A stretch of DNA of 64,000 bases from positions 1 to 64,000 of the forward strand of contig NZ_NPMN01000006.1 of NCBI RefSeq assembly GCF_002266425.1. Reading direction: 5' to 3'. A program made the translations under genes and the position numbers. Position 1 is the stretch's first letter. Each line of letters starts with the position of its first letter. This DNA comes from Tissierella sp. P1 (GTDB lineage Bacteria; Bacillota; Clostridia; Tissierellales; Tissierellaceae). Positions 9,763 to 18,522 of the stretch are shown piece after piece. The notes under the pieces are model-generated. The model was not told where the DNA came from and ran no database searches. It worked only from the letters and a program-made list of their open reading frames with translations.

Positions 9763-10791
9763 ATGGTTACAATTATTTTAGGAGGACAAATCGGAAGTGA
9801 AGGAAAGGGCAAAGTGTCGGCATATTTATCTTTTGAGCACGAAATGAGTATAAGATCTGGCGGCCCAAATTCTGGTCATACTGTTAATTATAAAAATAGC
9901 AGCAATGTAATGCAATTAATTCCGTGTTCATTTGTAAATCCTAATTGTTTGTTGGCTATGTCAGCAGGATCGCTGATTATTCCTAAATTAATTCTTAAAG
10001 AAATAACTGAACTTAATATAGCTGAAAATAGGATATTAATTGATAATAATGCTGGTATTATTGAAGAAAGACATATAGCGGCTGAAAAAGATATGTTAAA
10101 ACATCTACTATCAACAGGCAAGGGAGTTGGGTTTGCACATGCAGATAAAGCATTAAGAAAGAGCGACTTTAGATTAGCAAAAGACGTTCCGGAACTTCAG
10201 AAATATTTAGCTACCGTCGAAGAAATTGCAAATAATTTTATTGATAATGGAAAAAGAGTTATGATAGAAGGAACTCAAGGTTTTGATTTAAGCGTACACC
10301 ATGGACATTATCCATATGTCACAAGCCGAGATACGACTGCAGGTTCTTTTATTGGAGAAGTAGGTATTAGCCCTAGAAAAGTTTCGAACATTGTGATGGT
10401 TTTAAGGGCATATCCTATTAGAGCATCAAATGGACCACTATATAATGAAACTACATGGGATAATGTAACAAAATCTTCTGGAGCATTAAGGGAAATTAAA
10501 GAAGTTACTTCTGTTACTAAAAGGTTACGCAGAGTTGGGTTATTCGACGAGGAATTGGTGGAAAAATCTATAAGAATAAATAGACCTACACAGATTGCAT
10601 TAAATTTTGTTGATTACCTAAACTCAAATGATTATAAAATAAATAATTACAGTATACTTTCAGATACGAGTAAAAAATTTATAGATAAAATAGAGAATTT
10701 ATATAATGTACCTGTGACATTAATCGGTACAGGTCCTAATGTGGAAGATATTATAGATTTACGTTCAGAAAAGGGGGTTTTACATGGATAA
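9763..10791 (+). CDS. PurZ/archaeal PurA-type adenylosuccinate synthetase homologue
   Basis: The protein of 342 residues is much shorter than bacterial PurA (about 430) but matches the short archaeal PurA and phage PurZ enzymes. GGQIGSEGKGK (residues 7-17) is the P-loop-like start. Residue 12 is Ser where PurA has its catalytic Asp, and phage PurZ also has Ser there. GGPNSGHTV keeps the acid His39. EGTQGF and YPYVTSRDTTAGSF (169-196) form the nucleotide site. VTKRLRRVGLFD (251-262) replaces the usual VTGRRRR loop and resembles PurZ. PurZ condenses Asp with dGMP to 2-amino-deoxyadenylosuccinate using ATP. GAGG at 9752-9755 points to ATG 9763 rather than 9757. A PurB-like lyase at 21622 would complete the amination. 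A drug-insensitive PurA copy is the alternative. Confidence 0.85.
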   Translation: MVTIILGGQIGSEGKGKVSAYLSFEHEMSIRSGGPNSGHTVNYKNSSNVMQLIPCSFVNPNCLLAMSAGSLIIPKLILKEITELNIAENRILIDNNAGIIEERHIAAEKDMLKHLLSTGKGVGFAHADKALRKSDFRLAKDVPELQKYLATVEEIANNFIDNGKRVMIEGTQGFDLSVHHGHYPYVTSRDTTAGSFIGEVGISPRKVSNIVMVLRAYPIRASNGPLYNETTWDNVTKSSGALREIKEVTSVTKRLRRVGLFDEELVEKSIRINRPTQIALNFVDYLNSNDYKINNYSILSDTSKKFIDKIENLYNVPVTLIGTGPNVEDIIDLRSEKGVLHG

Positions 10792-11314
10792 ATATTTATT
10801 AGCGACAGAGTATTACGTACATGCTGGCGAACAAAATTCAGACAGAGTTTTAGATACCGTCTCAAATTATTTGAAAAATAACCATATTCATATTGATCAT
10901 ATAGTGATTTCAAGTACAACAGGATTTACAGCATATAAGGCCATTGAATCATTATTAAAATTTAGTAGGAATATTATTATATGCAAGCAAGATTTAAATG
11001 AGAAATATTCTATGAATAAGAATGTTATGGATGAAATATGTAGATATGCAACTATTGTAGATATTCCCAAGCAATTTTTAAAAAATAAAATTGGTTCCAA
11101 AACAGTGAACATTTTACGTCAGTTTTCAGAAGGTACAAAGGTCTGTATAGAACTAGCACTTTACTTAATAGATAATAGCTATGTGAACTCCAACGAAAAA
11201 ATATTGGTGGTAGCAGGTACGTTGAAGGGGGCTGATACATCTCTGACGTTGTTTGTAAATCCTGATAAAAGCTTTAAGGTGATGAATTTTTTGGCATTCC
11301 CTGAAGGTAGGTGA
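10784..11314 (+). CDS. Stand-alone pyruvate-kinase C-terminal-like domain protein
   Basis: This is a 176-residue alpha/beta protein. Around residues 43-53 it reads VISSTTGFTAYKAIE, and near residue 140 KILVVAGTLKGADTSLTLFV, the layout of the pyruvate kinase alpha/beta (C-terminal) domain. Free-standing versions of that domain are known in archaea and some bacteria but, to my knowledge, have no settled function. The gene overlaps the end of the PurZ-like gene by 8 bases, so the two are translationally coupled. This suggests a link to nucleotide handling, but no catalytic residue can be assigned. Domain assignment is by pattern only. Confidence 0.5.
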   Translation: MDKYLLATEYYVHAGEQNSDRVLDTVSNYLKNNHIHIDHIVISSTTGFTAYKAIESLLKFSRNIIICKQDLNEKYSMNKNVMDEICRYATIVDIPKQFLKNKIGSKTVNILRQFSEGTKVCIELALYLIDNSYVNSNEKILVVAGTLKGADTSLTLFVNPDKSFKVMNFLAFPEGR

Positions 11315-11321
11315 TGATTTA

Positions 11322-11888
11322 ATGAGTAACTTCTATATATTTGGCTTAACTGGTCTGATGGGTAGTGGTAAAAGCTCACTAACTGATTTCTTTATCAATG
11401 ATGCAGGATATAAAGTCATAAAATTAGGAGAATATTTGAGAAGTAATATGAAAGTTGAAGAAGAAACGGATACTATTAATTATTTACATAATGAAGCATT
11501 GAAAATAAAAAATAATAAGAAAATAAAATCGCTTGGTCAATATTATATAAAAGAGATAGAAATATGTAGAGAACTTAACCAAATATTAATTGTTGATAGT
11601 ATTAGAACAGAGGAAGATTTGAAATTTTTTAATATGCTCAGTCCAAATTTTAAGTTAATTATGATATTGGCAAATCAAAGTATTAGAAGAAATAGAATAT
11701 TAACAAGGCAGAGAAAAAATGATCCTAAAAATGACGAAGAGTTTATAAATCATGATAATTGGGAGATGAGATTTGGCATGAGCGTAATTTTACCAGTAGT
11801 AAATAAATTCATAATAAATGAAGGAGATATTCAGCATAGTATAGAGAAATTTGCAAGGTATATTGGAGAGGTAAAAAATGAAAAGTAA
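11322..11888 (+). CDS. P-loop nucleotide kinase-like protein (UPF0200 / dephospho-CoA kinase-like)
   Basis: The protein of 188 residues starts with a Walker A motif, GLTGLMGSGKSS (residues 8-19). It continues with IVDSIRTEEDLKFF near residue 88 and an RQRKNDPKNDEEFINHD stretch near residue 125, then a Trp-Glu-Met-Arg-Phe-Gly helix. This order fits the UPF0200 family, mainly archaeal nucleotide-kinase-like proteins, better than bacterial dephospho-CoA kinase. It probably phosphorylates a nucleoside monophosphate or related compound. It lies directly after the PurZ-like pair and overlaps the next kinase gene by 11 bases, so serial phosphorylation of a modified nucleotide is a reasonable guess. 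Confidence 0.65.
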   Translation: MSNFYIFGLTGLMGSGKSSLTDFFINDAGYKVIKLGEYLRSNMKVEEETDTINYLHNEALKIKNNKKIKSLGQYYIKEIEICRELNQILIVDSIRTEEDLKFFNMLSPNFKLIMILANQSIRRNRILTRQRKNDPKNDEEFINHDNWEMRFGMSVILPVVNKFIINEGDIQHSIEKFARYIGEVKNEK

Positions 11889-12540
11889 ATTAATCGTGTT
11901 TGAAGGAGTGAGTGGTTCAGGCAAGACCTCAATTATAGATAGCTATTTGAAACACAGAGATAGTAAAGATAATATTATTACAAATTGGTTTTCACTAAAT
12001 AGCATTAAGGAGATTTCAGGCAAAATTGACAATTATGTCACAATGAGTGCTGATTATTATAGCTTGATCTATGCTTTAGAGTTTTATGCAAGGCTTGAAT
12101 TACAAATACTTCCGGAATTAAATAGAGATAATAATGTTATATCGCATAGATATATATATACTCCATTAAGCCATGATTCTGTAAGAGGAAGTTCAGAGAA
12201 ACTATTAAATATGTTATATACTGAATCATTTATATTAAACCCAAATATAATATTTTTTATGGATACAAAACCTTTAACGGCATATGAGAGAATTATACAT
12301 TATCGTATTCCGACTTTCTTTGAATGTGGATTAGATATAGAATACTCTAATCACTTAAATGAAGGATTAAAAAGATTTAAAAATGGTTTTTTTAATTCTG
12401 ACGAGTTAAGAGAAAGATACTTATACTTTCAAAATCAAGTGTATACTAAGTATCAAAAGATACTTCCTAATGATACTATCTATATTGATGAAAACAAAAC
12501 ATTATCCGAGCAACTTAACTATATTATGAATTATTTATAG
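11878..12540 (+). CDS. Thymidylate/deoxynucleoside kinase-like P-loop protein
   Basis: This 220-residue protein has Walker A FEGVSGSGKTS near residues 8-18 and a HRYIYTPLSHDSVRG stretch near residue 95, which resembles the DR(Y/F) and lid-side region of thymidylate kinases. The classic DRY reads HRY here, and the lid arginines are not clear, so the substrate may differ from dTMP. An IIFFMDTKP segment matches the central strand of the family. It overlaps the preceding kinase-like gene. Two kinase-like genes after a PurZ-like gene fit raising a modified nucleotide to di- or triphosphate, or a kinase acting on a sugar or nucleoside intermediate. Confidence 0.7.
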   Translation: MKSKLIVFEGVSGSGKTSIIDSYLKHRDSKDNIITNWFSLNSIKEISGKIDNYVTMSADYYSLIYALEFYARLELQILPELNRDNNVISHRYIYTPLSHDSVRGSSEKLLNMLYTESFILNPNIIFFMDTKPLTAYERIIHYRIPTFFECGLDIEYSNHLNEGLKRFKNGFFNSDELRERYLYFQNQVYTKYQKILPNDTIYIDENKTLSEQLNYIMNYL

Positions 12541-12583
12541 GAGATACACTTTATAAAGTGTTAACTAAGGGGGAAATTAGAAG

Positions 12584-13414
12584 ATGAAGACAGGATCATA
12601 TAATGCAAATTTATATAATGAAATTAGGGTGAAAAAAGAAATAAATAGATTAATTGAAGGGATAGAAAACGATAAAATCAACATGTATAATTGTCTTAGC
12701 TTAATGAATTTTGGTGATGGGGATAAAGTTTTGGACTTGGGTTGTGGGCCTGGTGGGACAACTAAAAAAATAGCCGAATTTAATAACAAAATAAAAGTGT
12801 ATGGTGTTGACCGTGAACCAAGATATATCGCTTACGCTGATGGTAGCTCGGCTGGAAATCCTAATATTACTTTTCTAGAAAGTGATTGTTCAAATACTAA
12901 ATTTGAAGATAATTATTTTGATGCATCATTTTCTAGATTTGTATTTCAACATCTTTATAAGCCAGAGCTTGCTATGCGTGAGTTAATTAGGGTAACAAAG
13001 AATGGTGGAAAAATTGGGATATATGAGTGGGATGAAGGCTTAACTTGTTTTAGCAAGGCACCGAAGCTATATAGTAAATATCTAAAAGCAGAAAATACAC
13101 GTAGAAGATTTACTGATGGTGATTTATATTTTGGAAGAAAACTATATAGTATGTTCAGAAATTTTGGATTGGAAAATATTAAAGTAAAGCAATTATTTAA
13201 TGATGTTATTTCGCCAGGAAGAGAAATTCTCAAAAAAGGACAATTATGGGGAGAAGAGCCAAATGAGAATCATACATATGTTAAGCTTGGGTTAATGACA
13301 TTAGAAGAAATAAAACAATATTATGAAGAATTAGAGGAAATAATTGATAATGAAAATGAGTATGTAAGTTATGGAAGCTTTTTCGTTGTGGGTGAGGTAG
13401 TTAAGCATGAGTAA
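12584..13414 (+). CDS. Class I SAM-dependent methyltransferase
   Basis: The protein of 276 residues has the Rossmann methyltransferase fold. Motif I VLDLGCGPGGTTKKI lies near residues 49-63, the acidic strand-2 end VYGVDREP follows, then ESDC and FDASFSRFVFQHL as motif II/III, and RVTKNGGKIGIYEWDEG as the post-III strand. The order matches small-molecule methyltransferases such as the UbiE/type 11 group. The target (O, N or C) cannot be told. It begins 43 bases after the kinase gene with its own AAGGGGG site and overlaps the glycosylase gene by 8 bases, so it is part of the same operon. It could tailor the product or take part in self-protection. Confidence 0.8.
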   Translation: MKTGSYNANLYNEIRVKKEINRLIEGIENDKINMYNCLSLMNFGDGDKVLDLGCGPGGTTKKIAEFNNKIKVYGVDREPRYIAYADGSSAGNPNITFLESDCSNTKFEDNYFDASFSRFVFQHLYKPELAMRELIRVTKNGGKIGIYEWDEGLTCFSKAPKLYSKYLKAENTRRRFTDGDLYFGRKLYSMFRNFGLENIKVKQLFNDVISPGREILKKGQLWGEEPNENHTYVKLGLMTLEEIKQYYEELEEIIDNENEYVSYGSFFVVGEVVKHE

Positions 13415-14390
13415 TGTAAAAGAATATGTAGAGTATGCAGAAATTATTGATGTGATTTTACCATTTGATTTTAATTATCTTCTTAAGTACTATGTAATAT
13501 ACCCTTGGATTAATGAAAATAATAATCTAGTAAGAATTCTAGAAGATAATAATGGTGTAGTTTACAAAGTAACAATTTATAAATCGGATAAGATAGAAAA
13601 TAAATTATTATTAAAAATTCAATCAAATAGTATTATTATGGAAGAAGATGTTCATTGGATAAAGAAAAAAATATCATGGTGCTTAGGATGCCAGGAAGAT
13701 AATAATGAATTAAAAGATATTATTAAGAAGGATCCTATTTTAATTGCAGCTAATCAAGAGAAGTGGGGACGTAGAGACAAGAGCTCTCCGACTTTATTTG
13801 AGGGGATATTAAATGTGATTTGTGCACAAAATATACAATTTTCTAGAATATACGTAATGTCATACAATCTATCAAGAATGTTTGGTAAAGAGATCTTATT
13901 GCCAGAGGGTAAATATTATAGCTTTCCCAAAGAAAACAATATAAAAGATTTGCCAGTTGAAGATATTAAAAAGACAAAAGTAGGATATAGGTGTAAAACT
14001 ATTAAAGAAAGCGCTATTTTTTTGGATGAAAATAAAATCACACTAGAGAGACTGAATGATTATACTAATAGTGAAATTTGTGAAATATTAGAACAAATAA
14101 AAGGTATCGGCAAATATACTTCTAATTTAATTTTAAATGTTGTTTTTAGACGATTTGACATAATACATATTGATTCTTTTGTTAGAACAATATTAAAAAC
14201 ATTTTATATAGAAACAAAGGATATGAATGATGAAGAGATATTTTCATTTTGTACTGATATGTGGGGAAAACATTCTGGCAAAATTATTAGCATCTTAACT
14301 ACAGATACAGATGAGTGGGCTAAAGAACTTGGTGTTGAGATTAAATTAAAAAGCGGGGCTCATATTAAAAATAAACCTACTATATGTTAA
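13407..14390 (+). CDS. HhH-GPD DNA glycosylase (AlkA/OGG-like)
   Basis: The protein of 327 residues has an AlkA/OGG-like N-terminal half, then SPTLFEGILNVICAQNIQFSR typical of the HhH-GPD glycosylase core. The helix-hairpin-helix reads IKGIGKYTSN near residue 235, and the catalytic Asp lies in HIDSFVRTIL near residue 257. The position of the OGG1 catalytic Lys appears to hold Tyr, so it should be a monofunctional glycosylase like AlkA. It would cut altered bases from DNA and leave an abasic site. Placement inside a biosynthetic operon suggests protection of the producer's own DNA, as seen with glycosylases in clusters for DNA-damaging metabolites. A general repair role cannot be excluded. Confidence 0.8.
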   Translation: MSNVKEYVEYAEIIDVILPFDFNYLLKYYVIYPWINENNNLVRILEDNNGVVYKVTIYKSDKIENKLLLKIQSNSIIMEEDVHWIKKKISWCLGCQEDNNELKDIIKKDPILIAANQEKWGRRDKSSPTLFEGILNVICAQNIQFSRIYVMSYNLSRMFGKEILLPEGKYYSFPKENNIKDLPVEDIKKTKVGYRCKTIKESAIFLDENKITLERLNDYTNSEICEILEQIKGIGKYTSNLILNVVFRRFDIIHIDSFVRTILKTFYIETKDMNDEEIFSFCTDMWGKHSGKIISILTTDTDEWAKELGVEIKLKSGAHIKNKPTIC

Positions 14391-14402
14391 AAGGAGAAGT
14401 TT

Positions 14403-15386
14403 ATGATTCAAATTAAAAATTTAAATATTACTTATAAAATATATAAAAAAGAACCAGGACTTGTAAGTTCTATTAAGGGCATATTTAAAAGAAAATATGA
14501 ATATGTAGAAGCTTTAAAATGTATTAACTTGAATATAGATAAAGGTGAAATCGTTGGTTTAATAGGGACTAATGGTGCAGGTAAGACAACACTATTAAAA
14601 TCTATTTCTGGTTTATTATATCCTACAAGTGGTGAAATATTTGTAAATGGTTTTATTCCCAAAGAGAGAAAAAATGAATTCAAAAAAAAAATATCACTTG
14701 TTATGGGACAAAGAAGTCAGTTGATTTGGGATATAGCCCCTATAGAAACATTTATTTTAAATCGAGATATCTATGGAATAAATAATGACTATTTTAACAA
14801 CAAATTAGATGAATTAACTAAAATTTTAGATGTAGGACATTGTTTACAAACTCCAGTAAGGCAGTTATCATTAGGTGAGAGGATGAAAATGGAACTTATT
14901 GCGGCTTTAATACATGACCCAAAGATTTTGTATTTAGATGAACCTACAATTGGACTAGATTTAAAGAGTCAAATGAGTTTAAGAAATTTTATAAAAGACT
15001 ATGCAAGTAAAAATGAAGTAACTATCATTATAACAAGTCATTATATGGAGGATATTGTTTCTTTATGTGATCGGGTGGTAATGATTAATAGTGGTACGAT
15101 ATTATTTGATGGAAAGCTAAATGATTTATATTCTTTTAAATCTAATTATAAATATATATCTGTTGAAACAGAACAAGAAGTTATTGAAGAAATAACTGAT
15201 AAGATAGCTTCATATGAGCTAATAGGAAACATTTATAAAATAAAAACAACTGAGGATAATGTGAACGATATAATAATTAAACTTATTGGAACAAATAAAA
15301 TTAAGAATTTAGAAATAATAAATCAACCTATTGAAGAAATAATATTAGGTTTATTAGAAGAAGGAGATGCTAAAGTAAATGATTAA
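14403..15386 (+). CDS. ABC-2-type exporter, ATP-binding subunit
   Basis: This 327-residue ATPase has Walker A GTNGAGKTT near residue 60, an LSLGERMKMELIAAL signature motif, Walker B ILYLDEPTIGLDL, and a switch His in TSHYMED. The N-terminal extension before the first strand and the roughly 90-residue tail match the DrrA-like group whose partners are two ABC-2 permeases of about 260 residues, and two such genes follow. It overlaps the first permease gene by 8 bases. Position at the end of the first biosynthetic block suggests export of the product or its shuttle, giving self-resistance. Confidence 0.85.
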   Translation: MIQIKNLNITYKIYKKEPGLVSSIKGIFKRKYEYVEALKCINLNIDKGEIVGLIGTNGAGKTTLLKSISGLLYPTSGEIFVNGFIPKERKNEFKKKISLVMGQRSQLIWDIAPIETFILNRDIYGINNDYFNNKLDELTKILDVGHCLQTPVRQLSLGERMKMELIAALIHDPKILYLDEPTIGLDLKSQMSLRNFIKDYASKNEVTIIITSHYMEDIVSLCDRVVMINSGTILFDGKLNDLYSFKSNYKYISVETEQEVIEEITDKIASYELIGNIYKIKTTEDNVNDIIIKLIGTNKIKNLEIINQPIEEIILGLLEEGDAKVND

Positions 15387-16141
15387 ATATTTGACGTATT
15401 TCAAGTGCAATATATCTAAAAATCTGGTATTTAGATTTGATTTTTTTACAGAATATTTATCTCAATTTATTACAATTATAGTTAAGATTTTTTTATGGCA
15501 GGCCATTATATATAGTTCAGGCAACATACAAATGTCAACTATTATTACTTATTTTATAATAGCTTCTTTAGTTTCTCAAACAACAGATTTGAATATAAAC
15601 TTATCTTATTGCATTAGAACTGGAGAATTATCAAATCATTTAATTAAACCTGTAAATATTTTCATAATGGAGTATATTAAAGCTTTATCAGATAAAATAA
15701 TATCTTTCATTAAATTTATACCAATGTTTATTTTATTAATATTACTATTTAGAAATTTTTTTGCAATGCCTATTATTAGCGTTTATGGTGTTTTGTTTCT
15801 ATTTATTGGCTTTACTATATCTTTTAGCATACAATTACTAATACATAATTTAGCTTTTTGGATGACTGAAGTATCAGCAATTAATTTTATTCTAACAACA
15901 GTTTTTACTGTTGTATCTGGAAATCTTATACCACTAGATTTATTACCAATAAATATAAAAAGTATATTTAATGTATTGCCATTTAAATTTTATATATATA
16001 TACCAGTAAATGCATTTATGGGATCAATAGATGTTAGAAATGAATTAATGTTAGGAACTATATATATAATTTGTTTTTTTGATAATAAATAATATCGTAT
16101 TTAATATAGGTGTTAAAAAATATACAGCAGTTGGTAGTTAG
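15379..16141 (+). pseudogene. ABC-2-type permease, frameshifted near the 3' end
   Basis: The uninterrupted frame gives 237 residues with six likely membrane segments and stops at 16092. In the +1 frame the sequence goes on with NNIVFNIGVKKYTAVGS and a TAG at 16139-16141. This is the usual end of this permease family, with the Gly-x-Lys-x-Tyr-x-Ala-x-Gly tail. Removing one T from the T7 run at 16074-16080 joins the frames and gives a last membrane helix plus the tail. The gene is therefore broken only by one base. It may be an assembly error, a slippage site or a real mutation. Partner of the ATPase at 14403. Confidence 0.8.
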
Positions 16142-16424
16142 GGTGGGAAACAGGAGTTTAATTCATCCAATATTTAATATTGGAAGGTTTGATGATATCT
16201 TGTGAAATAAGAAGATTAAAGGTATCTTAAAATCTAAGGATTAGAATTATTGTAATCCAAATATATTTAGCTTAAAATAAGGGTCTGTGGTAATAGGAAA
16301 ACATCTATTATCCTTCGTGAGCATTAATATATTGGACAACAAGTGAAGTATTTCTAAGCTTTTGTATAAATTTATGAGGCGATGCCGATATTAGCTTTCA
16401 CTAATTTTCGGGCCTTGAACATAG
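16142..16424. other. Spacer between the two permease genes
   Basis: About 280 bases separate the two permease genes, unlike the overlapping genes before them. No convincing frame, terminator or promoter was found. A short protein-like stretch just before 16445 is in frame with the second permease but lacks a ribosome binding site. The gap may be a scar of an insertion that has since been lost. Confidence 0.4.
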
Positions 16425-16444
16425 AGAAAGGAATAATAGTTAAA

Positions 16445-17245
16445 ATGAAAAGTTCATTAAAATATTATTTATTAATTTTAAAATCATTTATAAGAAATAA
16501 TTTAATTATAAACATGGAATATCGATCTAATTTTGTAATCAGAGGAATCTTTAGTACTATATGGACATTAGTTCAAATAATATTTATTTCATTAATATTT
16601 TACAACACAAAATCTTTAAAAGGTTGGTCAAAATATGAAATGATGTTGCTATTTGGAGTTGATCAAATTATATTTGCTTTTTTCATAGCTTTCTCATATT
16701 CAAGCCTTAGTAGAGTAGATGATTTAATAGTAAAAGGAACGATGGATTATGTACTAATAAAGCCAGTAAATGAAAAGTTTTATTTATCATTAAATAAAAT
16801 TGACATGTTTCAAATAACTCCAGTTATATTTGGTCTTGCTATTTCTATATATTCAATAATAAAGCTTAATATAACAATCAATATATATCAGTATATAATT
16901 GTTATTACATTAATAATCATTGGAGTTATAATACTACATTCAATTTATTTAATTTGTGTTTCTTTGTCATTTAGATATCTTAAGACGAACTTTGTTAGAA
17001 GTATAATTCTATCATTTATAGGTTGTATGATATATCCATTGGACATATATAATGGTTTATTTAAAATTATCATAATAATTTTTATACCTGTAGGAATCAT
17101 TGTTGACTTCCCTGTAAGAATATTAGTTAAAGACTTGCCATTAGGTAAGTTACTATATCTTTTTTTCATTGCCTTAATATTTAGTTTTATAAGTAGTCAA
17201 ATATGGAAAAAATCTATTAAATCATATATAAGTGCAAGTAGTTAA
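16445..17245 (+). CDS. ABC-2-type exporter permease, second subunit
   Basis: The protein of about 266 residues has six predicted membrane helices and ends QIWKKSIKSYISASS, the family's usual tail after the last helix. Residues 20-45 form the first amphipathic and membrane part. The ATG at 16445 follows a GAAAGGA site and gives the typical N-terminus MKSSLKYYLL. The longer frame from 16382 adds 21 residues that do not fit the family. With the ATPase at 14403 and the permease at 15379 it should form a heterodimeric exporter. If the first permease is truly dead, export would depend on repair or on another partner. Confidence 0.85.
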   Translation: MKSSLKYYLLILKSFIRNNLIINMEYRSNFVIRGIFSTIWTLVQIIFISLIFYNTKSLKGWSKYEMMLLFGVDQIIFAFFIAFSYSSLSRVDDLIVKGTMDYVLIKPVNEKFYLSLNKIDMFQITPVIFGLAISIYSIIKLNITINIYQYIIVITLIIIGVIILHSIYLICVSLSFRYLKTNFVRSIILSFIGCMIYPLDIYNGLFKIIIIIFIPVGIIVDFPVRILVKDLPLGKLLYLFFIALIFSFISSQIWKKSIKSYISASS

Positions 17246-17464
17246 GAGTATATAAATAAAATATGAAAAAATAGCACGATGTTTCATACAATATCTTTAA
17301 ATTATGATTGAAAGATTGTAAAAGCTCGCTTTGAAACTGTCAAGGGTAAAATGTACATGCTAATGCACGCTCTTAACAATTTCAAGCATGATTATTTAAT
17401 AATATTTTGTGAAACTAAAGCAAAATTTAAGCAACAAGAAGATGTTTTTTTGCTAGATTTAATC
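17246..17464. other. Short gene-free stretch, decayed
   Basis: On the + strand a short protein-like reading occurs around 17320-17400, but it has no start codon or ribosome binding site and ends within 40 codons. I see no terminator hairpin directly after the permease stop. It is best read as part of the mobile-element scar that continues to 18270. Confidence 0.35.
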
Positions 17465-18270
17465 TAGAAACTTGAACTAGTGTAAGTCCATTAGGAGTTT
17501 AATGAGGTCTAAACCATAAAATAAACATACTAACTAAGTTGTTTGCAGAGTAATATGAGCTAAAACTCTGTTTAACTTTGTATCAAGCTTTAAATTGATG
17601 ATGAAAAAATCTAATTAGATTGTTGGAAATATCGCCTTTAAATCTTTCAACATAGATATGGTTAATGTTATTACCCAATATAGGATTAATGGACATTTTG
17701 TAAGAATTATAACGATCACTAACAATAGAATGTACAGTCCCTAATTCTCTAATAGAATTAAAGATAGTTAAAGCCTTTTGGAATCTCTATAAGGGGATAA
17801 AATAAGACCTAAAACAAAGTAAATTTCAGAAATAATAACAAACTAATTACATTTTTCTACCTGAAATCTTTACCACAATCTCATCAAGCTTTAAATTCAT
17901 CATTAGTATAAGCTCTAAGGCAAGGTTATTAAATAAAGATGCAAATCTTTTACACTGGTTTTCTAATAATATAGTATGTGAGACTTTTACACTATTAATA
18001 GCCTTAAGAATTAAAGAAATATTTCTAAGGAATTCTTACTAGGATAAAATATAGAAAGAACAGTAATAATGTGTAAAGGATATCACATACGCTTAAAATC
18101 AATTTTATTAATAAGATTTGATATAGACGTTAGTTTAGCTACAAGTACAGAATGGTTATAGTTTTTATCACCACACCTAAAATTAGAATAATAATCACAA
18201 CCGTGGTGAACAAAAGTTGCTTTATCATAAATATAGCAAAGATGGTAATTTTACATCTGCTTGACTAGTG
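17465..18270 (-). pseudogene. Decayed DDE-type transposase remnant inside the biosynthetic island
   Basis: Read on the minus strand, the segment gives DEIW-like and KISGRKM pieces. It then gives IRELGTVHSIVSDRYNSY (about 17730) and HIYVERFKGDISNNLI (about 17640), followed by a SANNLVSMF and FRPH-type end (about 17500). These are the parts of a DDE-domain transposase in the usual order, with many stops and frame changes. The exact family is not clear. It splits the island into an upstream block (4198-17245) and a downstream block (18523-23040). Confidence 0.65.
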
Positions 18271-18522
18271 GTCTATCGAGTATAAATTGTTGATTGCAGT
18301 TACGGTAGAAATATTTTGATATCCATCCTTATCTTTGCCAAAATGATGAATGAGTAGCTATTGTTGCACTTTAGATATTTAACTAGTACAATTTTTTACA
18401 CAAGAACTTCATCTTTTCTGGAAAGTATGGCTATTTCAGCAGAAACATTGTACTATAGAGGGTTTGAAATACTCAATTTTATTTAAGTTTAAAAATGTTA
18501 GTTAAATAAAGGAGAATTAAAA

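Noticed and set aside
9763-10791. Housekeeping PurA
   Set aside because: Length of 342 residues, Ser in place of the catalytic Asp and the VTKRLRR loop do not fit a bacterial purine-synthesis PurA; a drug-insensitive copy remains a weaker alternative.
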